DNA of 64,000 nucleotides from Ardenticatenaceae bacterium (GTDB lineage: Bacteria > Chloroflexota > Anaerolineae > Promineifilales > Promineifilaceae), in the NCBI GenBank assembly GCA_011525915.1, contig WYBM01000051.1:124001-188000 (forward strand), written 5' to 3'. Made by a program: the position numbers and the translations under genes. The notes beneath the pieces are model-generated. The model made no database searches. It was given only the letters and a program-made list of their open reading frames with translations, and had not been told where the DNA came from. Shown here one piece after another: positions 47,887 through 57,193 of this stretch. Position 1 is the stretch's first letter; every line of letters begins with the position of its first letter.

Positions 47887-48876
47887 TTGGCAGATAAAAC
47901 AATGTTTAACTTTCTGCGGAATCTAACAAAATCGGCCGAGGAACAACGGCAAGAGACGTTAACAGCCTACCTGGATAACGCACTATCGCCGCGCGCCCGT
48001 CAGGCGTTTGAAGCCCAGTTAGCCCAAGACCCCTCCCTGCGCGTAGAAATGGAAGAACAGCGCCGCGTGCAGCAAATGTTAAGCCAGTTACCGCCTCGCC
48101 GTGTACCGCGCAACTTCACGCTAGACCCGGCCGTCTACGGCCGTCCTGCCCGGCAGCCGCTTGTCCAAGTTTACCCGGCCTTGCGAGCCGCCACGGTGCT
48201 GACGGCCGTGCTGCTCTTTTTTGCTGTGGGGCTGGGTGTGTTCACCAGCGGCCGCATGTCTCAGCCAGTGACCACAACCTCTAACATCGCCATGCAGCCG
48301 GCCATGACTCAAATGGCCGAAGAGGCACCCGCAGCCGCAGAGCCTATGGCCGCAGAAGCCATAGCGGAAGAATCTGTGGCCGAAGAAGAAGGCACCATCA
48401 CTGAAGAGGTAGACGTAGCAGAAGAAGAGACAGCCAGCGATGCTGGGGCGCCGTCGGCTGAAGAACCAGCCGCACCGGCCCCAGCCGTAGAAAGCACACC
48501 TGCCGCGTCACCAACCGCTACGCCCCTGCCTACCATGCCCCCAGCCACACCAACACGCTCTACCCTGCCCCGGGCGACAGCCACGGCTGCTCTGGATCGC
48601 CGCTTCACCCCCGAATTGAGCGCTACCCTCCCCCTGACTACGTCATCATACTACTCCTTCAACGCCACCACAAACGCCACTGCCACGGTACAGGCTGCGG
48701 CCAATGCAGACACGGCCGTGGTTCAAGCTTCACCCATCCCCACGGCAGCTGCGCCCAAAACGGTTGGGCTAAGGCAAGAGGCGCTGGCCAACCCCCTCCT
48801 GATGACCCAGATTGTTTTGCTGCTGCTGCTGGCCGGGTTAACGGCCGTGACCCTTTATACCCGGCGCAAACTGTAG
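47887..48876 (+). CDS. Probable anti-sigma factor, cysteine-free, double-pass
   Basis: A 329-residue protein. The N-terminus (TLTAYLDNALSPRARQAFEAQ then LSQLPPRRVPRNFTL) has the shape of a zinc-less anti-sigma domain: the CXXC of ZAS proteins is missing. A membrane helix (about 100-120) leads to an acidic Ala/Glu-rich then Thr/Pro-rich outer part, and a second helix near 305-325 with a basic end (YTRRKL). The partner sigma gene is directly upstream. The start is uncertain: TTG at 47887 or ATG at 47902, neither with a good ribosome-binding site. What it senses is unknown. Confidence 0.8.
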   Translation: MADKTMFNFLRNLTKSAEEQRQETLTAYLDNALSPRARQAFEAQLAQDPSLRVEMEEQRRVQQMLSQLPPRRVPRNFTLDPAVYGRPARQPLVQVYPALRAATVLTAVLLFFAVGLGVFTSGRMSQPVTTTSNIAMQPAMTQMAEEAPAAAEPMAAEAIAEESVAEEEGTITEEVDVAEEETASDAGAPSAEEPAAPAPAVESTPAASPTATPLPTMPPATPTRSTLPRATATAALDRRFTPELSATLPLTTSSYYSFNATTNATATVQAAANADTAVVQASPIPTAAAPKTVGLRQEALANPLLMTQIVLLLLLAGLTAVTLYTRRKL

Positions 48877-49197
48877 CGGTCACAACATGCAAAGCCACAC
48901 CTGTGCCGTCCGGCGACCCCCACCTTAGCAGCACTCTTGTATCAGTTTTCAGTTATCAGTGGTGATCAGTGTTCAGTAAGACCTGACGCCCATAACTGTC
49001 CACTGACCACTGGCTACTGACTTCTGACCACTGATTACTGACTTCTGACCACTGATTACTGACTTCTGATCACTGGCACCAGTCTACCTTTAACAAGCAG
49101 CGGGCAGCGTCCGTCAGACGGTGAGGGTGAGATGCAGTATGGGCAGCAACCGAAAAACCTGGTGTACGTACAGAACAGTACATACAGGAGGATGATC
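48877..49197. other. 321-bp intergenic region, mostly heptad array
   Basis: Between the anti-sigma stop and the DUF4870-like start. About 140 bp is array (copy g). The rest holds the AGGAGG ribosome-binding site of the next gene (49186-49191) and no other gene. Confidence 0.7.
48941..49079. repeat. ACTGA/TCAGT heptad array (copy g), longest
   Basis: Left arm ATCAGTT, TTCAGTT, ATCAGTG, ATCAGTG, TTCAGTA; right arm ACTGACC, ACTGGCT, then three near-copies of ACTGACTTCTGACC followed by ACTGATT or ACTGGC. A 21-bp unit repeats twice exactly. The arms are complementary in type and could form a hairpin of about 60 bp. Confidence 0.85.
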
Positions 49198-49656
49198 ATG
49201 AAAGCAGAATTTTCACCAACTCAGGACGAGAAAATCATCGGCGCGCTGGCCAACGCGGCCATTCTTTTGCCCATGTGGGGCCTCATCGTCTCTGCGCTCA
49301 TCTGGATAACGCAGCGCGAAAAATCGGCTTACGTGCGTGACCAGGCCCTGCAAGCGTTGACCTGGCAAATAACCCAGGTTGTCATGATGTTTGGGGGCAT
49401 GGGGTGTTACTTTGTGAGCTTTTTAATGATGTTCGGTTCGATATTTGCCGCCGGTGCCGAAGAAATGGCCGGGCCACCTCCTGGCTTTTTCCTGCCGTTT
49501 TGTACCATGGGTTTTGTTTTTGCCTCTATGTTTGTCTTTATCATTGGCGGCGTTTATGCGGCCATCCGCAACCTGCAAGGCCAGGCTATTACCTACCCCT
49601 TTGTGGGCGAACGGATTCGATCTTATATCAATGACAATTCGAAGCGGGCGGCGTGA
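49198..49656 (+). CDS. DUF4870/Tic20-like small membrane protein
   Basis: A 152-residue protein with about four hydrophobic segments. It begins FSPTQDEKIIGALANAAIL and has QREKSAYVRDQALQALTWQI, both usual for the DUF4870/Tic20-like family of small membrane proteins. The ATG at 49198 is fixed by AGGAGG 6 bp upstream. Function in this family is unknown. Single gene, convergent with the next one. Confidence 0.85.
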   Translation: MKAEFSPTQDEKIIGALANAAILLPMWGLIVSALIWITQREKSAYVRDQALQALTWQITQVVMMFGGMGCYFVSFLMMFGSIFAAGAEEMAGPPPGFFLPFCTMGFVFASMFVFIIGGVYAAIRNLQGQAITYPFVGERIRSYINDNSKRAA

Positions 49657-49707
49657 GTGCCCTGGCCGGTTTTAGGCCACAAGGCGTGGCAGGTAAAACG
49701 CTAACCG

Positions 49708-50712
49708 TTACCGGAACAGCGCCAGATCAGCCTCTACCATCAAGTGAATTAATTCCGTAAATGACGTGCGAGGTTCCCAGCCCAAATCCTGTTTGGCGGC
49801 GGTGTAGTCGCCCTTTAAGACGGTGATTTCGGTAGGGCGCTGTAGGGCTTCGTCGGCTTCTACGTATGCTTGCCAATCCAGCCCGGCCGCGGCAAAGGCT
49901 ACTGCGCACAAATCACGCACAGCGTATGAGGTGTTGGTGCCAATGACGTAATCTTTGGGTTCATCATTTTGCAGCATCAGCCACATGGCTTCTACATACT
50001 CTTTGGCGTAACCCCAGTCACGGCGAGCATCCAGGTAACCAAGCTTGAGTTTACCCGCGGGGGTGATCAACGGCCGTCCCAACTCATCGATAGGCGGGTG
50101 GGCCACTTTATTTTTGATACAGGCTACGGCGGCCGTCACTTTACGGGTGACAAAGTGCAGGCTGCGACGTGGGCTTTCGTGGTTAAAGAGGATGCCACCG
50201 CAGGCAAACATACCATAACTTTCACGGTAACAACGGGTCATCATATGGGCATAGGCTTTGGCGATGCCATACGGGTTATTGGCATCAAAGGGCGTCATTT
50301 CTGTGGCCGATTCAGCCTGCACGTTGCCAAAGATTTCGCGGCTGGTGGCCTGGTAGACGCGGGCGTGCGGCGCATGGACACGCACCGCTTCCATAACACG
50401 CACCACCCCCAGGCCGGTGATCTGCCCGGTGTAATAAGGATGTGTCCAGCTGTCAGCCGGCACCGACTGCGCCGCGATGTTGTACACTTCGTCTGGCTGA
50501 TACGCCCGTATCAAGCGGGCGATGCTTTCATGGTCTAACAGGTCAGCGGCTTCGATGTGTACATGGCCGGCCAGATGCCGGATATTAGGTTTATCTACTG
50601 TGGTGCTGCGCCGGATGGTACCCACCACCTGGTACCCCTTTTCCAGCAATAAATCAGCCAGATAGGAACCATCTTGAGAAGAGAGGCCAATGATAAGCGC
50701 CGTTTTGGACAT
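49708..50712 (-). CDS. GDP-mannose 4,6-dehydratase-like SDR enzyme
   Basis: A 334-residue short-chain dehydrogenase of the GDP-mannose dehydratase group. The coenzyme motif reads GLSSQDGSYLADLLLEKGY, where GITGQDGSYL is usual, so the middle Gly is Ser. Other motifs: QATSREIFGNVQ, YGIAKAYAH (Tyr-x3-Lys), and SPRRSLHFVTRKVT. These fit the family, though SLHF replaces the usual GETF. It would make GDP-4-keto-6-deoxymannose from GDP-mannose for surface sugars. The ATG has GGAGAA at 6 bp. No other sugar-nucleotide genes are adjacent. Confidence 0.85.
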   Translation of the reverse strand: MSKTALIIGLSSQDGSYLADLLLEKGYQVVGTIRRSTTVDKPNIRHLAGHVHIEAADLLDHESIARLIRAYQPDEVYNIAAQSVPADSWTHPYYTGQITGLGVVRVMEAVRVHAPHARVYQATSREIFGNVQAESATEMTPFDANNPYGIAKAYAHMMTRCYRESYGMFACGGILFNHESPRRSLHFVTRKVTAAVACIKNKVAHPPIDELGRPLITPAGKLKLGYLDARRDWGYAKEYVEAMWLMLQNDEPKDYVIGTNTSYAVRDLCAVAFAAAGLDWQAYVEADEALQRPTEITVLKGDYTAAKQDLGWEPRTSFTELIHLMVEADLALFR

Positions 50713-50808
50713 AACATTCTCCTTTGCTTCAGGTTTTGGCCCGATAGTACCTGAAGCTGGCGGGGCAATTATACGGCCGGGCCACGTCTGCCCTATAGGG
50801 ACACACTG

Positions 50809-51465
50809 TTATGGCTGTGAGAGGTATTTTTGGGAAACGGCCGTGAGCGCGGCATCATACATTTGCTCTATGTCCGTCTGGTGGTTCACATGGGGGATGA
50901 CCTCTTGCAGCAGCCCATCATGAATGCCATAGACCCAACCATGGACACTCACGGGCTGCTCCCGCTGCCACGCTTCTCGGATCACCTTCGTCCGGCACAA
51001 CTCGTACGTCTGTTCAATCACATTAACTTCACACATAAAATGGCTTACAGCATCAGGGCTTATCTGAGACAGCAGCTTTTCATGCCGGGTGAGAATGGCT
51101 TTGATGTCCCAAATCCAGTAATCAATAATGTCATGCCCCTCGCCATGGATGGCCGCTTCCACGCCGCCGCAGCCATAATGCCCACACAAGATAACATGCC
51201 GTACCTTCAGCACGTCCACTGCATATTGCAATGCTGAAATGCAATTGATATCAGCGTTGTTCACGATATTGGCGATATTACGATGGACAAAAACTTCACC
51301 CGGCATCAGGCCGATGATCTGGTTGGCCGGCACCCGGCTGTCACAGCAGCCAATCCAAAAAAATTTAGGGGTTTGTTGTTTGCTCAACTCTATAAAAAAG
51401 TTGGGGTTCTCCTGCTTAACCGTAGCCGCCCAACGGCGGTTGTTTAAGAGTAATTGATCTATCAT
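50809..51465 (-). CDS. can: Beta-class carbonic anhydrase
   Basis: A 218-residue enzyme that interconverts CO2 and bicarbonate. Zinc ligands are seen: the Cys of GCCDSRVPANQI and the His-x2-Cys of CGHYGCGGVEAA; the Asp-Arg pair of CDSR is intact. Segments VFVHRNIANIV and SALQYAVDVLKVRHVI also mark the class. The ATG at 51465 follows AAGGAGC at about 11 bp. Bicarbonate could feed PEP carboxylase in this genome. Confidence 0.95.
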   Translation of the reverse strand: MIDQLLLNNRRWAATVKQENPNFFIELSKQQTPKFFWIGCCDSRVPANQIIGLMPGEVFVHRNIANIVNNADINCISALQYAVDVLKVRHVILCGHYGCGGVEAAIHGEGHDIIDYWIWDIKAILTRHEKLLSQISPDAVSHFMCEVNVIEQTYELCRTKVIREAWQREQPVSVHGWVYGIHDGLLQEVIPHVNHQTDIEQMYDAALTAVSQKYLSQP

Positions 51466-51548
51466 CTATGTTTAAGCTCCTTAAGGATGTGTTGTGAGGT
51501 GCCAGATGAGTAACGGCCGTTGCGTACCAACAGCTTGTGAAGTTCAGG

Positions 51549-52280
51549 TTACGGGTATTGTGCCAGCCACCACGCCTTGTTAGGTATATCACTGGCCATG
51601 ATTGCCGCTTTGGTGGCGGCCAGGTCAAAAGCAATGCGCCGGCAATCTACGCTTAACACGCCCGCCTGCCAGGTGACAACAGCATACTCCGCCCAGGGAT
51701 TCAACGAGGGTGGGCAACCTGGCGCATAAGCGACGCGGAAAGAATTGCCAACACTACCAGGGTTAAGTATCAAGGTTCCCTTGTGGTGGCGCACCATCTG
51801 CATATGAGAATGCCCTCCGGCCATAATCGTCGCCGTGTAACCCTGCAGCAAACGTTCCAATTCATCTGTCGGTGTTGTCGCCAAAATCAAATCGGTGTTG
51901 GCATGCGGTGAGCCATGAAAGCAAACCATTGTTTCCTGGCCACCTAATGGTATCTTTAAGAGGGGCTTAAAAGAGCGGACAAAGGCAACATCCTCCGGCG
52001 TAAGCTGCCGGGCGCACCAATGCAAGGTGGGCCACAGCTCAGAGGCGATCATGTAGTCAGCGGCCAGGTCTGGCTGAAGTAAGGCAGCGTCATGGTTGCC
52101 CATCAAACAAGGGCAGTTTAGTGATCGCAGCAAGGCCAGTGTCATTTGGGGTTGAACACCAATGGTGATCACATCGCCCAGGCAAATGACTTGATCAACA
52201 CGTTGCTGCTGTATGTCAGCCAAAACGGCACTTAGTGCTATGGCATGGCCGTGCATGTCAGAAATGAGCGCAATACGCAT
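51549..52280 (-). CDS. Calcineurin-like metallophosphoesterase (YfcE/MJ0936-like)
   Basis: A 243-residue phosphoesterase. Metal-binding motifs are SDMHGHAIAL (D-x-H), LGDVITIG (GD), MGNHDAAL (GNHD), CFHGSP, and GHSHMQM (GHxH). The layout fits cytoplasmic phosphodiesterases; substrate cannot be given. ATG has GGAG at 8 bp. It lies on the strand opposite to nusA, 204 bp from it. Confidence 0.9.
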   Translation of the reverse strand: MRIALISDMHGHAIALSAVLADIQQQRVDQVICLGDVITIGVQPQMTLALLRSLNCPCLMGNHDAALLQPDLAADYMIASELWPTLHWCARQLTPEDVAFVRSFKPLLKIPLGGQETMVCFHGSPHANTDLILATTPTDELERLLQGYTATIMAGGHSHMQMVRHHKGTLILNPGSVGNSFRVAYAPGCPPSLNPWAEYAVVTWQAGVLSVDCRRIAFDLAATKAAIMASDIPNKAWWLAQYP

Positions 52281-52367
52281 AAAGGATCTCCAATGTCAGG
52301 CTACAGAACTCTTTGTTACATTTGTAGCCTAAAATGTATTTCTTAACCATGTCTTAACCTGGAAATT

Positions 52368-52396
52368 TTGCGGAAAAAGGGGGTGCATGATATAAT
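52368..52396 (+). promoter_or_regulatory. Promoter of the nusA operon
   Basis: TTGCGG (52368-52373), a 17-bp spacer, then TATAAT (52391-52396). Transcription would begin near 52403, giving an 80-nt leader before nusA that includes the hairpin described next. Confidence 0.65.
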
Positions 52397-52423
52397 GAGC
52401 CTACAGTTGAGCACTGTGACGGC

Positions 52424-52448
52424 AAAGTGGGCAGCCCCCACTTTTTTT
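52424..52448 (+). terminator. Attenuator-like hairpin in nusA leader
   Basis: AAAGTGGG and CCCACTTT form an 8-bp stem with a 5-nt loop, followed by a run of seven Ts (52442-52448). It lies between the promoter and the nusA start, within the leader. As an intrinsic terminator it would lower read-through into the operon, and it could be affected by NusA itself. Confidence 0.7.
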
Positions 52449-52484
52449 GTTTCTATTTTCGAATAATGGGTAAGGTTTGACTCA

Positions 52485-54503
52485 ATGAAAAGCGAATTTC
52501 TTTTAGCCTTCAATGAGATTTGTGAAGCACGTGGTCTGCCAAAAGAGGAAGTCATTGAGGCCCTCAAAACGGCGCTCGTCTCTGCCTACCGGCGTGACAA
52601 CCAGGTGAGTAACTCACAAAACATTGTCGTGGAGATTGACCCTCGCACTGGCGACCCTACTATCCTGGCAGAAAAGGAAGTAGTGGATTCGGTGCTGGAT
52701 AATCGTACTGAAGTGACGATGGAAGAGGCCCTGCGGAATGGGCACACCAAGGCACAATATGGCGACGTGGTCATGGTAGACAGCACCACAGCCGGTTTTG
52801 GCCGCATTGCCGCACAAACGGCAAAGCAAGTGTTACTACAGCGCGTGCGTGAAGCCGAGCGGGAACAATTGTATGAGGACTTTTCTGGCCGCGAAGGCGA
52901 GTTGGTCAACGGCACGGTACAAAGCATTAGCGGTCAGCATCTCACCATTGGCCTGGGACGCACGGAAGCGATTATGCCTAAGAGCCAGCAGGTGCCGCGG
53001 GAGCGTTACCGCCCCCATGACAAGATTCGTGTTTATGTGCTGGAAGTGCGGCGGACCAATCGTGGCCCACAAATTTTTGTCAGCCGTAACCACCGCAACT
53101 TGCTGCGTCGCTTGTTGGAACTGGAAGTACCAGAAATATACAACGGCCAGGTAGAGATCAAGAGCATTGCGCGTGAAGCCGGGCAGCGCTCTAAGGTGGC
53201 TGTACAGGCTCTACAACCGGGTGTGGACCCGGTAGGGGCGTGTGTGGGCATGCGTGGCGTGCGTATTCAAAGTATTGTGCGCGAGTTAAATGACGAAAAG
53301 ATTGACGTGATTGAATGGGATGGCGACCAGCGCATCTTTATAGCCAAGGCGCTTAGTCCGGCGCGGGTGTCCCACGTATTTTTGGATGATGATCCCAATG
53401 AAGGGAAAACGGCCGTGGTCATTGTGCCCGATGATCAACTTTCACTGGCTATTGGCCGGGAAGGCCAAAATGCACGCCTGGCGGCCAAGCTCACTGGCTG
53501 GCGCATTGATATTAAGAGTCTGACTGAAGCCGCGTATGAATCTTTAGATAATCTAGACCATCCTGCCGCCGATGCCAATATTCGGGAAAACTTGGAACTG
53601 GTAGAAAAGGCAAGGCTTATTCTGGCCAAGAAAGAAGCCAACCGGCCTATCACTTCTGAAGATTACCACGTACTTGACCGTGTTGTGGGTGGCATTGAAG
53701 GGCGTATTATTGCCGAACGCGCCGCCGCCCATGACGATTTGCGTAAAAAGCGGGCCATCGCCCGGCGTTCTGTGCCTGAAAGCGAGTGGGAAGTACCGCT
53801 GGATGCCTTAGATCTGCCAGGCCGTATTCACAACTTGTTATTAGATAACAACGTGGAAACGGTAGGAGATCTCCTGTTAACGCTGGAAATGGGCGACCAC
53901 GTTTTCCTGAACTTTAAGGGTCTGGGGGATGTGGCTCTGGAAACAACCAAAGAAAGCCTGGCCGCATACCAGAAAGAGCGGGCCAAACAGATGGCTAAAG
54001 CGACTGCCAAAGCGGCTGTAGAAATGGCCGAAGCGGCAGAAGTGGCCGAACTTGAAGTCGATGTGCTGCCAGCAGCCGAAACAGAGGAACTGGAACCCAT
54101 GACGGCTGCCGAATTGACGGCCGCTGATGAAGTGGTGGCCGATGAAAGGCTGGCGGCCGATGAGTTACCGGAAGATGAACTGCCGGAAATGGAAACGGCC
54201 GTAACGCCAGAAGCTATCGACGAAGTGGCCCCGGAACCAGAAACCATTCCTGCTGTTGAAGAACCAGCCGTGGTGGCGCCGGCAGAGGCCAAACCCGTAC
54301 CAGAAAAACCAAAGAAACCAGTTGTTCAGATTGCCCGCCCGGTACCGATGGAAAAAGAAGAAGAACCGGCGCAGAAAAAGAAGAGTAAAAAATCACGCAA
54401 AGGCAAACAACTCGTTTTTGATGAAGACGCCGGCGAGGTAGTCATTAAACGCAAACGCAAAGGCAGCCGCCGCCGTGAGGAATGGGATGAGTATGATTTT
54501 TAG
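52485..54503 (+). CDS. nusA: Transcription termination/antitermination factor NusA
   Basis: A 672-residue RNA-polymerase-binding factor that affects pausing and termination. The N-terminal domain, S1 ([20 protein letters not shown]), and KH domains ([50 protein letters not shown]) are in the usual order. The C-terminus is long and unusual: a helix-hairpin-helix stretch near 445-500, then about 170 acidic Glu/Ala/Pro-rich residues ending in Lys/Arg clusters ([21 protein letters not shown]). The rimP gene normally upstream is absent. First gene of the translation operon; start ATG after TAAGG. Confidence 0.96.
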   Translation: MKSEFLLAFNEICEARGLPKEEVIEALKTALVSAYRRDNQVSNSQNIVVEIDPRTGDPTILAEKEVVDSVLDNRTEVTMEEALRNGHTKAQYGDVVMVDSTTAGFGRIAAQTAKQVLLQRVREAEREQLYEDFSGREGELVNGTVQSISGQHLTIGLGRTEAIMPKSQQVPRERYRPHDKIRVYVLEVRRTNRGPQIFVSRNHRNLLRRLLELEVPEIYNGQVEIKSIAREAGQRSKVAVQALQPGVDPVGACVGMRGVRIQSIVRELNDEKIDVIEWDGDQRIFIAKALSPARVSHVFLDDDPNEGKTAVVIVPDDQLSLAIGREGQNARLAAKLTGWRIDIKSLTEAAYESLDNLDHPAADANIRENLELVEKARLILAKKEANRPITSEDYHVLDRVVGGIEGRIIAERAAAHDDLRKKRAIARRSVPESEWEVPLDALDLPGRIHNLLLDNNVETVGDLLLTLEMGDHVFLNFKGLGDVALETTKESLAAYQKERAKQMAKATAKAAVEMAEAAEVAELEVDVLPAAETEELEPMTAAELTAADEVVADERLAADELPEDELPEMETAVTPEAIDEVAPEPETIPAVEEPAVVAPAEAKPVPEKPKKPVVQIARPVPMEKEEEPAQKKKSKKSRKGKQLVFDEDAGEVVIKRKRKGSRRREEWDEYDF

Positions 54504-54547
54504 TTGGGATGTCATAAAGGCATTACCCAATTAAATAGCTGTTAACA

Positions 54548-54859
54548 ATGGCAAAGCAAAAACAGCCACGCCGTCAGAAGCATCTTCCCCAACGCACTTG
54601 CGTTGTCTGCCGCCAGAAGTTTGATAAACGGCAGCTGACCCGCATTGTGAATGCCCCGGAAGCGGGGGTGGTGCTGGACCCTACGGGTAAACGTAACGGC
54701 CGTGGCGCTTATATTTGCGATCAGCTCTCTTGTTGGGATAAATTGACGCAAAAACCGGGGATATTAGAACAGGCATTAAAAACCAGCATATCGGCCAATG
54801 CATTAACAACCATTGCCGCTCACAAACCAGCGGCAACTATCAGCGAAACCATCGCCTGA
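54548..54859 (+). CDS. ylxR: YlxR/RnpM-like RNA-binding protein
   Basis: A 103-residue protein of the YlxR (DUF448) family, which usually lies between nusA and infB. The two-Cys motif RTCVVCRQKF and GRGAYICDQLSC are conserved. Recent reports describe the Bacillus protein (RnpM) as binding RNase P RNA. The ATG lacks a clear ribosome-binding site. Starts 44 bp after nusA. Confidence 0.92.
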   Translation: MAKQKQPRRQKHLPQRTCVVCRQKFDKRQLTRIVNAPEAGVVLDPTGKRNGRGAYICDQLSCWDKLTQKPGILEQALKTSISANALTTIAAHKPAATISETIA

Positions 54860-54879
54860 AACAAAAAGAGGTAAAGGCG

Positions 54880-54917
54880 CAGAGGGGCAGAGGGGATACA
54901 TCTTCTCAGCCCCTCTG
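54880..54917. repeat. Hairpin with AGAGGGGC direct repeat before infB
   Basis: CAGAGGGGC (54880-54888) and GCCCCTCTG (54909-54917) are a perfect 9-bp inverted repeat with a 20-nt loop that repeats AGAGGGGA. It lies in the leader between ylxR and infB. It may modulate read-through or translation; it has no T-run. Confidence 0.5.
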
Positions 54918-54950
54918 TCCCTGTGCTTATTGAACGAAGGGAAGAGAGGT

Positions 54951-56747
54951 ATGACTAAAACCAAAGCGCCCATTCAAATACCAGATTTTGTCACCGTCCG
55001 AGAATTGTCCGACTTGATGGGAGTTAGCCCCATTGGTGTGATCAAAGAGCTGATGAGCAATGGGATCATGGCCAACATTAACCAGGAGATTGACTTTGAC
55101 ACAGCCGCGATTGTGGCTGGCGAAATGGGGTTTGAAGTTGTTGCCCAAGAAGTAGAAGAAACAGAAGAAGAAACGGCCGCCGCGCTCGAACGGCCAGCCT
55201 GGAAACAGGTACTGGCGCATGAAGAAGAAGCCGATCTGATTCCCCGCCCGCCGGTTGTTACCATGTTAGGGCATGTAGACCATGGCAAGACCTCCTTGTT
55301 AGATGTGATCCGTGAAACCAACGTAACAGCCGGTGAAGCGGGCGGCATTACCCAGCACATTGGCGCGTACCAGGCCATGAAAGAAAATCAATTGGTGACT
55401 TTCCTGGATACCCCGGGCCATGAAGCGTTTACGGCTATGCGCGCCCGCGGCGCTCAGGCCACAGATATTGCTATTCTGGTGGTGGCCGCCGATGATGGCG
55501 TCATGCCCCAAACGCGGGAAGCGGCCGATCATGCTCGTGCTGCCCGTGTGCCCATCATTGTGGCTATGAACAAGATTGACCTGGCCAATGCCAACCCACC
55601 CAAAGTGCTGCAAGGTCTGGCCGAAATAGGGCTGGTGCCTGAAGCGTGGGACGGCGACACGATGGTGGTAGAAGTGTCTGCCAGGGAGCAATATGGCATT
55701 GATGACTTATTGGAAGCGATCTTGTTGGTGGCAGAAGAACTGAAGCCGCGGGCCAACCCCAAGGCTACACCCACCGGCACGGTGTTGGAAGCCAGAATTG
55801 AGAAAGGGCGAGGCCCGGTAAGCACACTACTGGTGCAAAATGGCACACTGCGTGTAGGAGACACTTTGCTGGTTGGTGAGCATTACGGCCGTATCAAAGC
55901 CATGTTTGACTTTAAAGGCAACCGCATTACCACCGCCGGTCCATCTACACCGGTTTCTGTTTCTGGCCTTAATGGCATCCCTGGCGCTGGCGATCAGTTT
56001 ACTGTTGTTAAAAGCGAAAAAGAGGCTCGCCAGCAAGTGGCGGAAATGGAAGAAAGAAACCGACTGCAAAGCAGCCTGCCCGCTCGCGGCGTCAGCCTGG
56101 ATGATTTTTTTGCCCGCCTACAAGAGGGTGAAGCCAAAACCCTTAACCTGATCATCAAAGCAGACGTACAGGGTTCTCTGGAACCCATTATTACTTCGTT
56201 AGAAAAAATCAACCAGGAAAGCAGTGAAGTTTCCCTGGAAATTCTGCTTTCCGGTACCGGGGCCATCTCCGAAAGTGACGTTATGCTGGCTTCGGCTTCT
56301 GAAGCCGTCATTCTGGGTTTTAATGTGGAGGCTGACCCTATTGCCCGCAACGCGGCCATGAATGAGAGCGTGCAAATTAGAACCTACAGCATCATCTACA
56401 AGCTCTTTGAGGATGTGGAAAAGGCTATGAAAGGCATGCTGGCACCTACTTACGAAGATGTGGTCATTGGCCGCGCCGAGGTACGCCAGGTCTTCCACAT
56501 TCGCAACCTGGGTGATATTGCCGGATGCTATATGCGCTCTGGTGAGGCACGCCGTAATGGCTACGGCCGTCTCATTCGCAACGACAAGATATTGCACCAG
56601 GCCCGGATAGCCAGCCTGAAACACCTACAGGAAAATGTGCGCGAAGTACGCACCGGGTTTGAATTTGGTGTCAGCCTGGAAAACTATCACAACTACGAAC
56701 CAGGTGATGTGATTGAGTTCTTTATTAGTAAAAAAGTAGAAGTGTAA
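54951..56747 (+). CDS. infB: Translation initiation factor IF-2, short form
   Basis: A 598-residue GTPase that positions initiator tRNA on the 30S subunit. G-domain motifs [17 protein letters not shown] and NKIDL are present; domains II-IV follow and end at SKKVEV. The N-terminus is short (about 90 residues before the G-domain) as in Thermus and many Chloroflexota. The ATG at 54951 follows AGAGAGG. The open frame extends upstream without homology. Confidence 0.96.
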   Translation: MTKTKAPIQIPDFVTVRELSDLMGVSPIGVIKELMSNGIMANINQEIDFDTAAIVAGEMGFEVVAQEVEETEEETAAALERPAWKQVLAHEEEADLIPRPPVVTMLGHVDHGKTSLLDVIRETNVTAGEAGGITQHIGAYQAMKENQLVTFLDTPGHEAFTAMRARGAQATDIAILVVAADDGVMPQTREAADHARAARVPIIVAMNKIDLANANPPKVLQGLAEIGLVPEAWDGDTMVVEVSAREQYGIDDLLEAILLVAEELKPRANPKATPTGTVLEARIEKGRGPVSTLLVQNGTLRVGDTLLVGEHYGRIKAMFDFKGNRITTAGPSTPVSVSGLNGIPGAGDQFTVVKSEKEARQQVAEMEERNRLQSSLPARGVSLDDFFARLQEGEAKTLNLIIKADVQGSLEPIITSLEKINQESSEVSLEILLSGTGAISESDVMLASASEAVILGFNVEADPIARNAAMNESVQIRTYSIIYKLFEDVEKAMKGMLAPTYEDVVIGRAEVRQVFHIRNLGDIAGCYMRSGEARRNGYGRLIRNDKILHQARIASLKHLQENVREVRTGFEFGVSLENYHNYEPGDVIEFFISKKVEV

Positions 56748-56755
56748 TGCAGCCA

Positions 56756-56781
56756 GGTCATCACGTCATGATATGATGACC
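56756..56781. repeat. Short inverted repeat between infB and rbfA
   Basis: GGTCATC (56756-56762) and GATGACC (56775-56781) form a 7-bp stem around a 12-nt loop in the 59-bp gap. A second GATGACCC follows it. No T-run. Confidence 0.4.
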
Positions 56782-56806
56782 CGATGACCCGGTTGCCTGA
56801 CGATTC

Positions 56807-57190
56807 ATGAGCAAAATCCGCCAACAACGCACGGCCGACCAAATGCAGATCATTCTCAGTGAACTCTTCTTGCGAGAGTTAAATGATCCGCGCCTGCACG
56901 GCGTTACGGTGACCGAAGTGACCATTGACCGGGAATTAGAACACGCTGACGTGCATGTAAACGCTTTGGGGGATGAGTCACGCCAGACAGAAATTATGGC
57001 AGCGTTAGACAAAGCCAGCGGCTACTTAAGACGTGAAGTGGTAAGCCGGATGCGGCTGCGCAAAGCGCCTACTTTCCATTTTCATTGGGATCCCCGCCTG
57101 ACTCATTTTCAGGAAGTCGAAGATATCCTTAGCAAGTTGGACATTCCCCCCTCTGAAGATAATGAGCTAAACGGTAACCAAGAGGAATAA
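56807..57190 (+). CDS. rbfA: Ribosome-binding factor A
   Basis: A 127-residue 30S maturation factor. The KH-like fold begins SKIRQQRTADQMQIILSELF and includes VTVTEVTIDRELEHADVHV and LRREVVSRMRLRKAPTFHFH. Length and position after infB fit the family. Ribosome-binding site is weak. Followed after 3 bp by the nrnA-like gene. Confidence 0.95.
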   Translation: MSKIRQQRTADQMQIILSELFLRELNDPRLHGVTVTEVTIDRELEHADVHVNALGDESRQTEIMAALDKASGYLRREVVSRMRLRKAPTFHFHWDPRLTHFQEVEDILSKLDIPPSEDNELNGNQEE

Positions 57191-57193
57191 CCG

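Noticed and set aside
48941..49079. CRISPR array
   Set aside because: Units are 7 nt and near-identical, with no unique spacers of 25-40 nt and no cas genes nearby.
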